Origin: Prevotella sp. | GTDB taxonomy: Bacteria; Bacteroidota; Bacteroidia; Bacteroidales; Bacteroidaceae | Direction: 5' to 3' | Assembly (NCBI GenBank): GCA_016291915.1 | Contig: JAEEZP010000278.1 | Span: forward strand, 1-13,018 | DNA length: 13,018 bases | Shown: piece by piece, positions 1 through 6,729 of the stretch | How positions within the stretch are numbered: position 1 is the first letter of the stretch | Layout of the letters: each line of letters opens with the position of its first letter | Notes under the pieces: model-generated | What the model saw: the letters and a program-made list of their open reading frames with translations, nothing else | The model's database searches: none | What the model was told of the DNA's origin: nothing | Program-made: the position numbers and the translations under genes

Positions 1-1643
1 ATCTCATCACCATTCAGCCAACGACCTTCACGCCAATGTCCCTGTTCGTCGAAGTCACCTTCTGTCACCTTAGCCAGTCCGACATATCCCTTGGCGTCTG
101 AAGGCAAGAATGTGACGCGTACATTAGAACCGAGGAAGAGATAATGATCATTTTGACGTATCACGATGACATAACCGATGGCATCGGGAGCGTATGTTCC
201 TCCGGTGAGCTGCGGTGCCCCACCATTACGCATGCCGCTGGAAATAAGTTCACACACGATTCGGACGTCATCGATCGTGACAGTGTCTTTCACCCGCATG
301 GGGTTACTGCCTTTCAGCCACGCTGCGGCAATACGTCCTTCTGCCTGTGCAGCTAAGATGGTGTCAGCGATACAACCTGCCTTCTTGTAAAACTGACAGA
401 AGGGGATGTTGATCTCCTGATCGCAGTTGCGCTCGAAGCCAAAGGGTGAATAACCGATAGCCCCCAGTGCCCCAATGGCATAAGCAGCATTAGCAGCTCC
501 ATTCTGTCCTGAGCGTGACTCCGGGATGAAGACGGGGTTTCCACCACGAGAGTAAAGGTGCAGGATAGCTGGGAAATCATTCAGATAGATGTCTGGTGAG
601 AGTATGTCGATATGAGGAGCGGCTGCACGCCAAATATCATGATTCTGTGCTTGCGGACCACCTGAAGGATAATTGCCAGGACGCCGGTCTTCGGGCTGTA
701 CGATCCATGCATTGACAAAAACGGGCAGGTCATACTCTTTCTTACCAGCCTCAGTGATGCGGTCCATATAGGCGGCATAATGCCAGGCCATGAAGATCTC
801 GGCCGTACGGTCATTCTTGCCGAACACCTCCTCCCAGGTGCCCTCCATCTTACATCCACCGCGTTCCCAAGCTATGCGGGTCTCAGGCAACAGCGTCTCC
901 TTGTGAGTCGTAAGCCAACTAGTAAGTGCCTGTGGAACTTGTCCCCGATAGGCTTCTTCCGCCATCGGACAGTAGTCGCGTGGATGACCGTGCAAGCCTA
1001 CTTCATTTTCCATCTGTATCATCACCACCGTTTGTTCTACGGCATCGATCTCCTTCAGATGGCGCATCATTGCAGCAAAGGCCTTAGCATCAGCTTCACA
1101 TGTCTTGTCACCCAGCGTGGTGAGTATAGGCAACGGCTTTCCCATAGGTGTCTGAGCTAACGGGAAACGCTGTGTGTCTTTTTTCACCCATGTGGGGGTA
1201 TAACTGGTAATTCCATTTTTCCACGAACCGAACCATAACAGGGCCAGCTTCATTCCGTAGTTGCGAGCATCAGCTACAAGATTATCAACCACAGTGAAAT
1301 CAAACTGCCCCTCCACAGGTTCTGTCTGTTCCCACGACACTACTGCCAACACGGTATTTACACCACTCTCCTTCAATTTGGGCCACACGCTCTGCATGTA
1401 TTCACGACTCGAAGATGTAGAATTGCCAAGCTCACAGCCCAACACCAGCCAGGGTTTATCTTTCACGATGAGCTGTGTCACGCCCCCACGCTTTTCCAAG
1501 TGGGGCGCCTGTACGTTTGACTCTTTATTGTTTTCGGATGAGTTGCATCCACTTAGGCAACACATCATTACAAACGCTGTTGTAATGGCTAAAGCATTCC
1601 TGCTTGCTGCCTTTAAACCGGTTCTCATTGTTATCTTGTTCAT
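1..1643 (-). CDS. GH35 beta-galactosidase-type lipoprotein with DUF5597 C-terminal domain (3' end beyond window)
   Basis: This is a secreted, lipid-anchored glycoside hydrolase predicted to remove terminal beta-galactosyl residues from plant polysaccharide fragments. 547 residues are visible and the stop lies left of base 1. Residues 1-33 form a lipoprotein signal ending in lipobox LSGC, with Cys33 as anchor. A TIM-barrel follows, about residues 55-400. The clan GH-A acid/base motif MIQMENEVG places the catalytic Glu at 214, and VFIPESRSG places the nucleophile Glu at 375. The remainder (from about 415) fits the DUF5597 domain that follows the barrel in Bgl35A-like GH35 enzymes. By family length only a short C-terminal piece should be missing. 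ATG 1643 was chosen because it gives a complete signal peptide; ATG 1628 is a weaker alternative. It lies 19 nt downstream of the PL22-like gene, so the two are probably cotranscribed. The family call is confident; the exact substrate (xyloglucan, pectin side chains or other) cannot be read from sequence. Confidence 0.88.
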   Translation of the reverse strand, partial: MNKITMRTGLKAASRNALAITTAFVMMCCLSGCNSSENNKESNVQAPHLEKRGGVTQLIVKDKPWLVLGCELGNSTSSSREYMQSVWPKLKESGVNTVLAVVSWEQTEPVEGQFDFTVVDNLVADARNYGMKLALLWFGSWKNGITSYTPTWVKKDTQRFPLAQTPMGKPLPILTTLGDKTCEADAKAFAAMMRHLKEIDAVEQTVVMIQMENEVGLHGHPRDYCPMAEEAYRGQVPQALTSWLTTHKETLLPETRIAWERGGCKMEGTWEEVFGKNDRTAEIFMAWHYAAYMDRITEAGKKEYDLPVFVNAWIVQPEDRRPGNYPSGGPQAQNHDIWRAAAPHIDILSPDIYLNDFPAILHLYSRGGNPVFIPESRSGQNGAANAAYAIGALGAIGYSPFGFERNCDQEINIPFCQFYKKAGCIADTILAAQAEGRIAAAWLKGSNPMRVKDTVTIDDVRIVCELISSGMRNGGAPQLTGGTYAPDAIGYVIVIRQNDHYLFLGSNVRVTFLPSDAKGYVGLAKVTEGDFDEQGHWREGRWLNGDE

Positions 1644-1662
1644 GATACAGAAAGGTTGTTCG

Positions 1663-2991
1663 TTACTTATATCTGTTGATCAGATGTTGCGGTAAGCGTA
1701 CGATGCAGATGTTCATCGAACGTCCATCGTCACTGAGCATCGCCGACTGGATCTCTATCTCAGTTCCATCAGGTTTAAAGGTTGGATGCACATGGTCACG
1801 TGCTGTGGTCTTATGACCGGCGGTAAGCAGGATACGCTCACCCGTATGACGGTCGATGAGCCAGAGCTCTCGGGCAAAGTCATCACCAGCCACCCAGTGC
1901 CCATCCTGCGAACCCGCCACATGCCAGAAATTATCTCCAGGCACCTGGCCTTCCAATGTCAGTTCTCGCGTACGCATATTAACCACAGCAATGCCGGTAG
2001 CATATTCCTTCGTGCCAGAAGGACCCCAGTCGTCAGACATGGCGAAACCCTCCAGTCCGTCGATGCTTTTCTTCTCACCGCTTTTGATCGGTCGGTGACC
2101 GATAATGGCGATGACCAACTCATCAGCACTGATGACCGCCTCATGAGTCACCCAGTCGTGCTCCGTTTCACGGTAGATAGGCCGCAGCTGGGTTCCGTCG
2201 GCATTACACATCCAAGTACGTTGTGGAGCCTTACCTCCTGTTTCCCAGCAGAAGATAACCTCACCGGGATGCCAAGGATTGCCCTGAATATGGCCCACCT
2301 TAAAATGGACAGCCACCACCGGTTCTGATTTCCCCGTTGTAAGATCCATCTTGCCGATACCACCCGGTCCTGCTCCCATGTGACGTGGACCGAAGTTGGG
2401 GGCTATCTGCTCAGCGATAGGATATTTACGTGCAAACTCCTTGTCAAGGCGGAAATAGACAAACTCCTCGCTACCGTCCAATGCCATGTCGCCTTCGCTG
2501 CACATCTCAGCGGGGATCACACCGCAGACGCGCTCATACGCTTGCTTCTTCTTCACCTTACCTGCCTCGGAGTCGGCAAACAAACGTTCGAGATTAATCT
2601 CAACAACCTCCATTCCAATACGTGTACCTTTCTGATCTTTTGCAGGACGCATGATGTAGAGATTCATCGACTTACGAGCCACGCAGAGCATACCCGTATA
2701 ACCGCCTTCCGTTACCTGTATGATGTCACCCGTCTCTTCATTGACGGCCATCGCCTCGCCACGGACACGGTCTGAACGGAAGACAACCCATTTTCCGTCA
2801 GCTGTCCATTGGTTGTGCGTCTGATAGATCTTTGAATCGCCTGTTCCGCTTTTGCTGGTCAGAAACACCAATTCCACACCGGTTTTAGGGTCGTTAATCA
2901 CCTTTCGCTCAGAGGGGAAGCGAGTCCCAATCTGTGCACAGACGACGAGCGCGCACATCAACGCCATCCCCAGACACATCAGTCTTCTCAT
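1663..2991 (-). CDS. PL22/oligogalacturonate-lyase-like secreted beta-propeller protein
   Basis: The 442-residue exported protein belongs to the TolB-like propeller group that includes oligogalacturonate lyases (PL22, Pectate_lyase22), which split unsaturated or short galacturonate oligomers by metal-assisted beta-elimination. Residues 1-19 look like a signal peptide (MRRLMCLG, hydrophobic stretch, then VCAQ). The N-terminal motif KIYQTHNQW (His59) is followed by repeated propeller blades with WxxDG-type turns (WTADGKW, KPDGTE). Candidate metal and active-site histidines are His234 (GHIQGNPWHPGE), His241, His283 (DWVTHEAV), His357, His400 and His402 (RDHVHPTFKPDG); the late HxH pair matches the position of the Mn-binding histidines in PL22. 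The reading frame stays open upstream to a GTG at 3201, but that extension runs through the predicted promoter and lacks signal-peptide logic, so ATG 2991 is preferred (ATG 3018 is possible). It is longer than classical cytoplasmic Ogl (about 390 aa) and is exported, so its substrate may differ. Confidence 0.75.
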   Translation of the reverse strand: MRRLMCLGMALMCALVVCAQIGTRFPSERKVINDPKTGVELVFLTSKSGTGDSKIYQTHNQWTADGKWVVFRSDRVRGEAMAVNEETGDIIQVTEGGYTGMLCVARKSMNLYIMRPAKDQKGTRIGMEVVEINLERLFADSEAGKVKKKQAYERVCGVIPAEMCSEGDMALDGSEEFVYFRLDKEFARKYPIAEQIAPNFGPRHMGAGPGGIGKMDLTTGKSEPVVAVHFKVGHIQGNPWHPGEVIFCWETGGKAPQRTWMCNADGTQLRPIYRETEHDWVTHEAVISADELVIAIIGHRPIKSGEKKSIDGLEGFAMSDDWGPSGTKEYATGIAVVNMRTRELTLEGQVPGDNFWHVAGSQDGHWVAGDDFARELWLIDRHTGERILLTAGHKTTARDHVHPTFKPDGTEIEIQSAMLSDDGRSMNICIVRLPQHLINRYK

Positions 2992-3041
2992 TCTATTTTG
3001 ATGTTTTGTATCGTACATATTGATTTGTTTTGATGATAATG

Positions 3042-3049
3042 CAAATATA
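3042..3049 (-). promoter_or_regulatory. Candidate -7 box for the PL22-like/GH35 operon
   Basis: Read on the minus strand this is TATATTTG, an exact match to the Bacteroidetes -7 consensus TAnnTTTG, about 50 bp upstream of the ATG at 2991. No good TTTG -33 element is seen about 20 bp further upstream, so this promoter would be weak or activator-dependent, which would suit an inducible polysaccharide operon. The leader between it and the ATG is A-rich with no Shine-Dalgarno, as is usual in this phylum. Confidence 0.45.
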
Positions 3050-3207
3050 AGTAAAACAAGTAAATAATCCATCTTCTCTCCCCTCTCATTTTCTGACTTT
3101 ACCGAAATGCATATGCAAATTGACGATTTTCCAACTGCTCCACCAGGTGACATATAGTACTGCGAACCCCTGCAAGGTAAGTTCCTCGTAGCTGTATGCA
3201 CAAGATG

Positions 3208-3240
3208 TTAAGTTGACAAGTAAACAAGTTGATGAGTTAA
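3208..3240. repeat. Short AT-rich degenerate repeat (CAAGT-type)
   Basis: The stretch holds several spaced copies of a CAAGT/AAGTTGA-like word (AGTTGACAAG, TAAACAAGTT, GATGAGTTAA), spaced at roughly seven bases. It lies in the non-coding gap and has no open frame of its own. It may be a low-complexity or slipped-strand remnant. No function can be assigned. Confidence 0.35.
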
Positions 3241-3321
3241 TGGCTTATACTGACTAGGGAGGGGCCACTGTGCAGACCTGTCCCTTATATTAAATGTCTA
3301 GTATTCTATGATAGCTTTTTT

Positions 3322-3445
3322 GAGTATTAATACGTAAAAGTCGACTAATTGATACTTGATTAGTCGAGTATTAATACGTAAAAGTCGACTAATTGGTACT
3401 GGATTAGTCGAGTATTAATACACAAAAGTCAACGAATCAATAATA
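3322..3445. repeat. 44-bp tandem repeat array with palindromes and hairpins
   Basis: Unit 1 (3322-3365) and unit 2 (3366-3409) are 44 bp each and differ at only two bases. A third, decayed copy begins at 3410 and fades by about 3445. Each unit begins with GAG then enters the perfect 10-bp palindrome GTATTAATAC (3324, 3368, 3412). Units 1 and 2 also contain an inverted repeat CGACTAAT / ATTAGTCG with a 9-nt loop (3342-3366 and 3386-3410). Both differences between units 1 and 2 fall in the hairpin loop. The array sits just past the stop of the DUF1460 gene and 330 bp or more upstream of the PL22-like gene, so it may act as a 3' RNA structure or terminator, or as a set of protein-binding sites. 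It lacks the spacers of a CRISPR. Confidence 0.8.
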
Positions 3446-3452
3446 AATTTGT

Positions 3453-4328
3453 CTACTCATTTACCCTTACGATGCGGATGCCAGGCATGGAAGGATGCTT
3501 AAAGAGATACTGACGGAGCGTCATGGGTTCTTCTATCACCTTATGATGTATGCTGGAGGCATTGAGGAGGTGGAGCCCATCGGAATGCCATGCGGCGATG
3601 CCGAGATGCTGTGTGTCGAGTCCGTCCTTGTTAGTGATGATCACAATGATGTCCCCGTCGTGAACCGTGTTACGGAGGAGACGGTTGTTAAACAATTGAT
3701 GTTGTGGGATGTAGCGGTATTTCTTCCCTTCTATCCGTTGTTCCATCTCGCGTATCATGGGGATATCCTGGGGATTGACGGTGAGCATACGATATTTGTC
3801 AGGATGCTGTGTCATATAGTGTGCCTGAACGGTCTGGACAGCTGTGAAAGGAGGGTTCGGGCCTTGTATCTCCCTGACGAGATCCATGGTGGTATTATCT
3901 TCAATCCAGGAGGTGAAATAATGCAGACGGCGCACATACTGAGGTGGTCGTCCCTGCCAATAACGTATTTTCTGCAACACCCGGCAGTAGTCTTCAAAAG
4001 TGGTCCGATGAGTGCGCACACACAGGGTGAGTGCTGTCACGGTCTCCACAAATGTTGTGCAGTCGAGTTCCCGGAGGTTGACGATCAACCGTTCTTTGTC
4101 ATTAGGTTCAAGGGTATGTGCCACGTAAGGCACGTTCATCGCCTCGATAGCCCTGCCGATACGCAGCATCATCTGTCCTGCCGTGGGATATGCCAACGTA
4201 TCTTCGATGGCCGACTGTATGAGATTCATTACCCGCAGGCTGTCTTCCTGCGTATATTGCGGCTGTTGGGCGGCAGCGGTCATCATCATGCAAAGCCCAC
4301 CCAAGAAAAGCATTATTCTCTTTTTCAT
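3453..4328 (-). CDS. DUF1460 family exported cysteine amidase/peptidase-like protein
   Basis: This 291-residue protein belongs to DUF1460, an NlpC/P60-like fold group described as N-acetylmuramoyl-L-alanine amidase-like and widespread in Bacteroidota. Residues 1-20 are a signal peptide (MKKRIMLF, hydrophobic core, TAAAQ), placing it in the periplasm or outer envelope. The family hallmark RELDCTTFVETV supplies the probable nucleophile Cys90. HYFTSWIEDN (136-145) is also typical, and TQHLGIAAWH supplies the likely catalytic His241, followed by LLNASS near the C-terminus. The frame can be extended to a GTG at 4343, but the ATG at 4328 gives the cleaner signal peptide and was chosen. It is the last gene of a three-gene minus-strand operon, 32 nt after the DUF4421 gene. 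Family assignment is firm; cleavage of peptidoglycan peptides is inferred from the fold and not proven. Confidence 0.87.
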   Translation of the reverse strand: MKKRIMLFLGGLCMMMTAAAQQPQYTQEDSLRVMNLIQSAIEDTLAYPTAGQMMLRIGRAIEAMNVPYVAHTLEPNDKERLIVNLRELDCTTFVETVTALTLCVRTHRTTFEDYCRVLQKIRYWQGRPPQYVRRLHYFTSWIEDNTTMDLVREIQGPNPPFTAVQTVQAHYMTQHPDKYRMLTVNPQDIPMIREMEQRIEGKKYRYIPQHQLFNNRLLRNTVHDGDIIVIITNKDGLDTQHLGIAAWHSDGLHLLNASSIHHKVIEEPMTLRQYLFKHPSMPGIRIVRVNE

Positions 4329-4360
4329 ACGACACGGATTCACTTATTGTTCATACTACC

Positions 4361-5506
4361 CTACTTTTTAGTATTCCTGACATATCCCCTTTTCCGGTTG
4401 AAGTTAAAGCCGACATAGAAGTTCAGACTACCAAAGAAATTATTCGTGGAGAACTGTTGTTTACGATAGTTATAACTGTGGAGGATAGCGCTCATGCCCG
4501 CAAACCATTTCGTGTCATTCCAGACAATCCCCACCCTACTGGTGGCATCAAGGGCCACATTCTTAAAGGAGAAATCACGTAGTATCGTCAGTTCATCCTT
4601 CCGCAGGTCACCTGTAGCACGTTTGTAACCCACTGCCAGCGACAGACTGCCTGAGAAAAGCCAGTTGTGTGCAAAGACCCAGTTGTAGGCGTATCCCCCG
4701 GAAGCAGAGAAATTGGTATAGCGCACCTTGTTGAACATCAGGCCACTGTCGAGTTTTGCCACATCGGGGTGTTCCACAGCCTCCGGAAGGTTTTTGCTTA
4801 CCACCTCCTGGAGCCGGTCGAAGTCAAGGTCGATGCTATGTCGGGTATAGCCGATGCCATAAAGGGCCGATCCACAGCTCCGCCGTTGTATGGTACTCTG
4901 GCTGAAGGCTGCCGGATAGGAGAATTTCTTATGGTTGGCGATGTAATAGATATCGATACCTGTGATGCCTACATTCATGCCATTGAAAGGCACACCTTCC
5001 AAGGCACGGGTGTTGACGGGCCGTCCGGGCATGTCCACATCACGTATCTTATAGTCATCACCCGTCTTACGGTAATATAGATCCACGGTAACAAGGTTAC
5101 TGTATAGGCTGATATCCCACTCTTGTTTGTTGTTCTTATCACCGATATGACTGACATCGAACGTATATCCGAGGAAAATCCAACGCCATCCGAAATAAGG
5201 ACCGACACGATAGGTGGGCTCAGGGGCGAAGAGGAACGACTGCCCCGACTTACTCGTCACACGATACATCTCATAGGTATTGGTATTCTGCAACATCAAC
5301 GCATAGTTGTAATGCTGCGGCTCGATATAGGTAGTGTCTGTCTTGTTGAAGTCGCGGAAATATTTCGTAAAGGTATTACCGATACGATGGAAGATATCAT
5401 TCTTATGAGCAGGCGCCGTGAGCGTATCGCCATCAGCGACCGCCTCATCGGCACATACGTAGGTGGAGAATAATAAGAGTAGGAATAAGAATGATATCTT
5501 TTTCAT
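4361..5506 (-). CDS. DUF4421 family probable outer-membrane beta-barrel protein
   Basis: The 381-residue protein starts with a signal peptide (MKKISFLFLLLLFSTYVCA, cleavage near residue 19) and matches the pattern of the Bacteroidota family DUF4421: a conserved motif YIEPQHYNYALMLQNT (about 60-75), GPYFGWRWIFLGYTFD (about 102-117) and alternating aromatic/polar beta-strands to the C-terminus, where SLNFYVGFNF (360-369) looks like a terminal barrel strand. No catalytic motif is visible. The family has no established function that I know of; surface or outer-membrane location is inferred from the signal peptide and strand pattern. The start ATG lies 2 nt after the stop of the upstream oxidoreductase gene, indicating cotranscription. 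The last strand is followed by a basic tail (RKRGYVRNTKK), so it does not end in the classic C-terminal aromatic residue. Confidence 0.82.
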   Translation of the reverse strand: MKKISFLFLLLLFSTYVCADEAVADGDTLTAPAHKNDIFHRIGNTFTKYFRDFNKTDTTYIEPQHYNYALMLQNTNTYEMYRVTSKSGQSFLFAPEPTYRVGPYFGWRWIFLGYTFDVSHIGDKNNKQEWDISLYSNLVTVDLYYRKTGDDYKIRDVDMPGRPVNTRALEGVPFNGMNVGITGIDIYYIANHKKFSYPAAFSQSTIQRRSCGSALYGIGYTRHSIDLDFDRLQEVVSKNLPEAVEHPDVAKLDSGLMFNKVRYTNFSASGGYAYNWVFAHNWLFSGSLSLAVGYKRATGDLRKDELTILRDFSFKNVALDATSRVGIVWNDTKWFAGMSAILHSYNYRKQQFSTNNFFGSLNFYVGFNFNRKRGYVRNTKK

Positions 5507-5508
5507 TT

Positions 5509-6489
5509 TCAGAACTTTCCTAAGATACGGTCGAGCACCCAGTTAACGGATGTCGCCGATACGCAAGTGGATGAACAGTCGCCGACACCCTGCAGTGCCT
5601 CAACCACCGCCTTGATGGTGGGTGCCTGTACGTGTGGTGGACAAGGAATATCATAGGTGGATGTTCCCTCTTGAGTTACCAGTCGGATAGGCTCAAAACT
5701 GAATGAGGAGAAATGCAGCGATCCTTCCTCACCGATAATCTCGATATTGTCTTCTTCTGCAGAGGGGTTCACCACGAAACACCATGTTCCACTGCCCGGC
5801 AAGCCATTCTCAAACATGAAGCATGCCGTCACACTATCCTCAACACGGTAATACCCTCCTCTGTTCGAGCAGATACCGGATGCCTCGGTGATCACCCCGA
5901 ACATCTCCTGCAGGAGGTCTATCTGATGGGGAGCAAGGTCATAGAACAGTCCGCCGCCGGCAATCTCGGGTTGGAGACGCCAGGGTAACGGTCTGCCATC
6001 GGAATAGTCTGCCTCCAGCGGTTTTGTCAACCGCAGTTGTACACTGACGATCTTCCCCAGCACACCACTCTTCAGGATGGCCTTAACCTTCTGGAAATAA
6101 GGAAGGTAACGACGATAGTAAGCCACATAACAGGGTACACCGGTCTGCTCACTGATGCGTTTCACACGCACACAGTCATCGTAAGTGGCTGCCAAGGGTT
6201 TCTCCACATAGACGGGTTTTCCTGCCCGCATAGCCATGATGGCATAGGTGGCATGACTGCTGGGAGGCGTTGCCACATACACGGCATTCACATCCGGGTC
6301 GTCTATCAACTGCTGTGCATCGGTGTACCATTTCGGCACATGATGCCGCTCGGCATACGAACGAGCCTTGTTCTCAGAACGACTCATAACGGCAACGATC
6401 TTTGAGCCTTCCACCTCATTGAAGGCCGGACCGGATTTCTTCTCCGTAACGTCGCCACATCCTACAAATCCCCAATTAATCTGTTTCAT
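5509..6489 (-). CDS. Gfo/Idh/MocA family NAD(P)-dependent oxidoreductase
   Basis: This 326-residue cytoplasmic enzyme belongs to the Gfo/Idh/MocA dehydrogenases, which act on sugars, inositols or related alcohols. The N-terminal Rossmann fold begins INWGFVGCGDVTE (nucleotide-binding glycine turn, residues 7-12). VYVATPPSSHA (70-80) and YVEKPLA (94-100) follow, the latter with the conserved Lys97 of the EKP motif. The C-terminal alpha/beta domain has GGGLFYDLAPHQIDLL (178-193), where Asp184 and His188 occupy the usual active-site positions. Length is normal for the family. The frame stays open upstream to 6618, but that part is translated promoter sequence, so ATG 6489 is used. It leads the operon with DUF4421 and DUF1460 genes downstream, an unusual pairing of a cytosolic sugar-type dehydrogenase with two envelope proteins. 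The substrate cannot be predicted. Confidence 0.9.
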   Translation of the reverse strand: MKQINWGFVGCGDVTEKKSGPAFNEVEGSKIVAVMSRSENKARSYAERHHVPKWYTDAQQLIDDPDVNAVYVATPPSSHATYAIMAMRAGKPVYVEKPLAATYDDCVRVKRISEQTGVPCYVAYYRRYLPYFQKVKAILKSGVLGKIVSVQLRLTKPLEADYSDGRPLPWRLQPEIAGGGLFYDLAPHQIDLLQEMFGVITEASGICSNRGGYYRVEDSVTACFMFENGLPGSGTWCFVVNPSAEEDNIEIIGEEGSLHFSSFSFEPIRLVTQEGTSTYDIPCPPHVQAPTIKAVVEALQGVGDCSSTCVSATSVNWVLDRILGKF

Positions 6490-6494
6490 ATTTG

Positions 6495-6502
6495 CAAATA
6501 TA
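6495..6502 (-). promoter_or_regulatory. -7 box for the Gfo/Idh-DUF4421-DUF1460 operon, next to the start codon
   Basis: On the minus strand this reads TATATTTG, an exact TAnnTTTG match, with only five bases (CAAAT) before the ATG at 6489. A CTTG lying 18 bp upstream could act as an imperfect -33 element. Transcription from here would start at or within a base or two of the ATG and give a leaderless or nearly leaderless mRNA. A second TAnnTTTG match on the same strand (6616-6623) could give a longer leader. Confidence 0.55.
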
Positions 6503-6603
6503 CTGGAAAAAAACGAAACACAAGCAGAACGCATTAGTTTTTTCAACACAATTGCACATTTTTGCGAACTGTTCTTTTTGGTAGGTTCATATATTAGTTT
6601 TAC

Positions 6604-6620
6604 CTTTGACGGCGTCAAAG
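6604..6620. promoter_or_regulatory. 7-bp inverted repeat, candidate operator between divergent promoters
   Basis: CTTTGAC and GTCAAAG flank a 3-bp GGC centre, forming a perfect dyad in the 240-bp gap between the divergent oxidoreductase operon and the membrane protein/hisB operon. It lies 39 bp upstream of the plus-strand -33 element and overlaps a possible second minus-strand -7 box (6616-6623). A transcription-factor site is plausible, but no regulator can be named. Confidence 0.35.
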
Positions 6621-6658
6621 ATACTCTCGTTCGGAAATGAAAATAAAATCTCTTTTAT

Positions 6659-6689
6659 TTTGCGTTTCTCTCACTTATCAGTATCTTTG
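6659..6689 (+). promoter_or_regulatory. Bacteroidetes-type promoter for the membrane protein-hisB operon
   Basis: TTTG (6659-6662) and TATCTTTG (6682-6689) are separated by 19 bp, matching the phylum's -33/-7 consensus exactly. Transcription should start near 6695, giving a leader of about 35 nt that is A-rich and lacks a Shine-Dalgarno before the ATG at 6730. Confidence 0.75.
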
Positions 6690-6729
6690 CAAATAGAAAA
6701 TTAATAAACAAACTAAAATAATAAATGAT

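Noticed and set aside
780..1695. Plus-strand open frames of 126 and 144 codons across the GH35 region
   Set aside because: The minus strand carries a continuous GH35 protein through the whole interval with both catalytic glutamates; the plus frames are antisense shadows.
1786..2328. 180-codon plus-strand open frame
   Set aside because: It is antisense to the PL22-like propeller gene, whose motifs are conserved; the plus-strand translation has no domain character.
2992..3201. 70-residue N-terminal extension of the PL22-like protein
   Set aside because: It needs a GTG start, runs through a TAnnTTTG box and would place the signal peptide internally.
3322..3445. CRISPR array
   Set aside because: The units are directly contiguous with no unique spacers, only two are intact, and no cas genes are nearby.
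3495..4418. 307-codon plus-strand open frame
   Set aside because: It lies antisense to the DUF1460 gene and the 3' end of the DUF4421 gene, both with clear family motifs. Its translation has no recognisable motif and no promoter precedes it.
6490..6618. 43-residue N-terminal extension of the Gfo/Idh protein
   Set aside because: It starts at TTG within a dyad, is translated promoter DNA, and the Rossmann fold begins right at the ATG at 6489.
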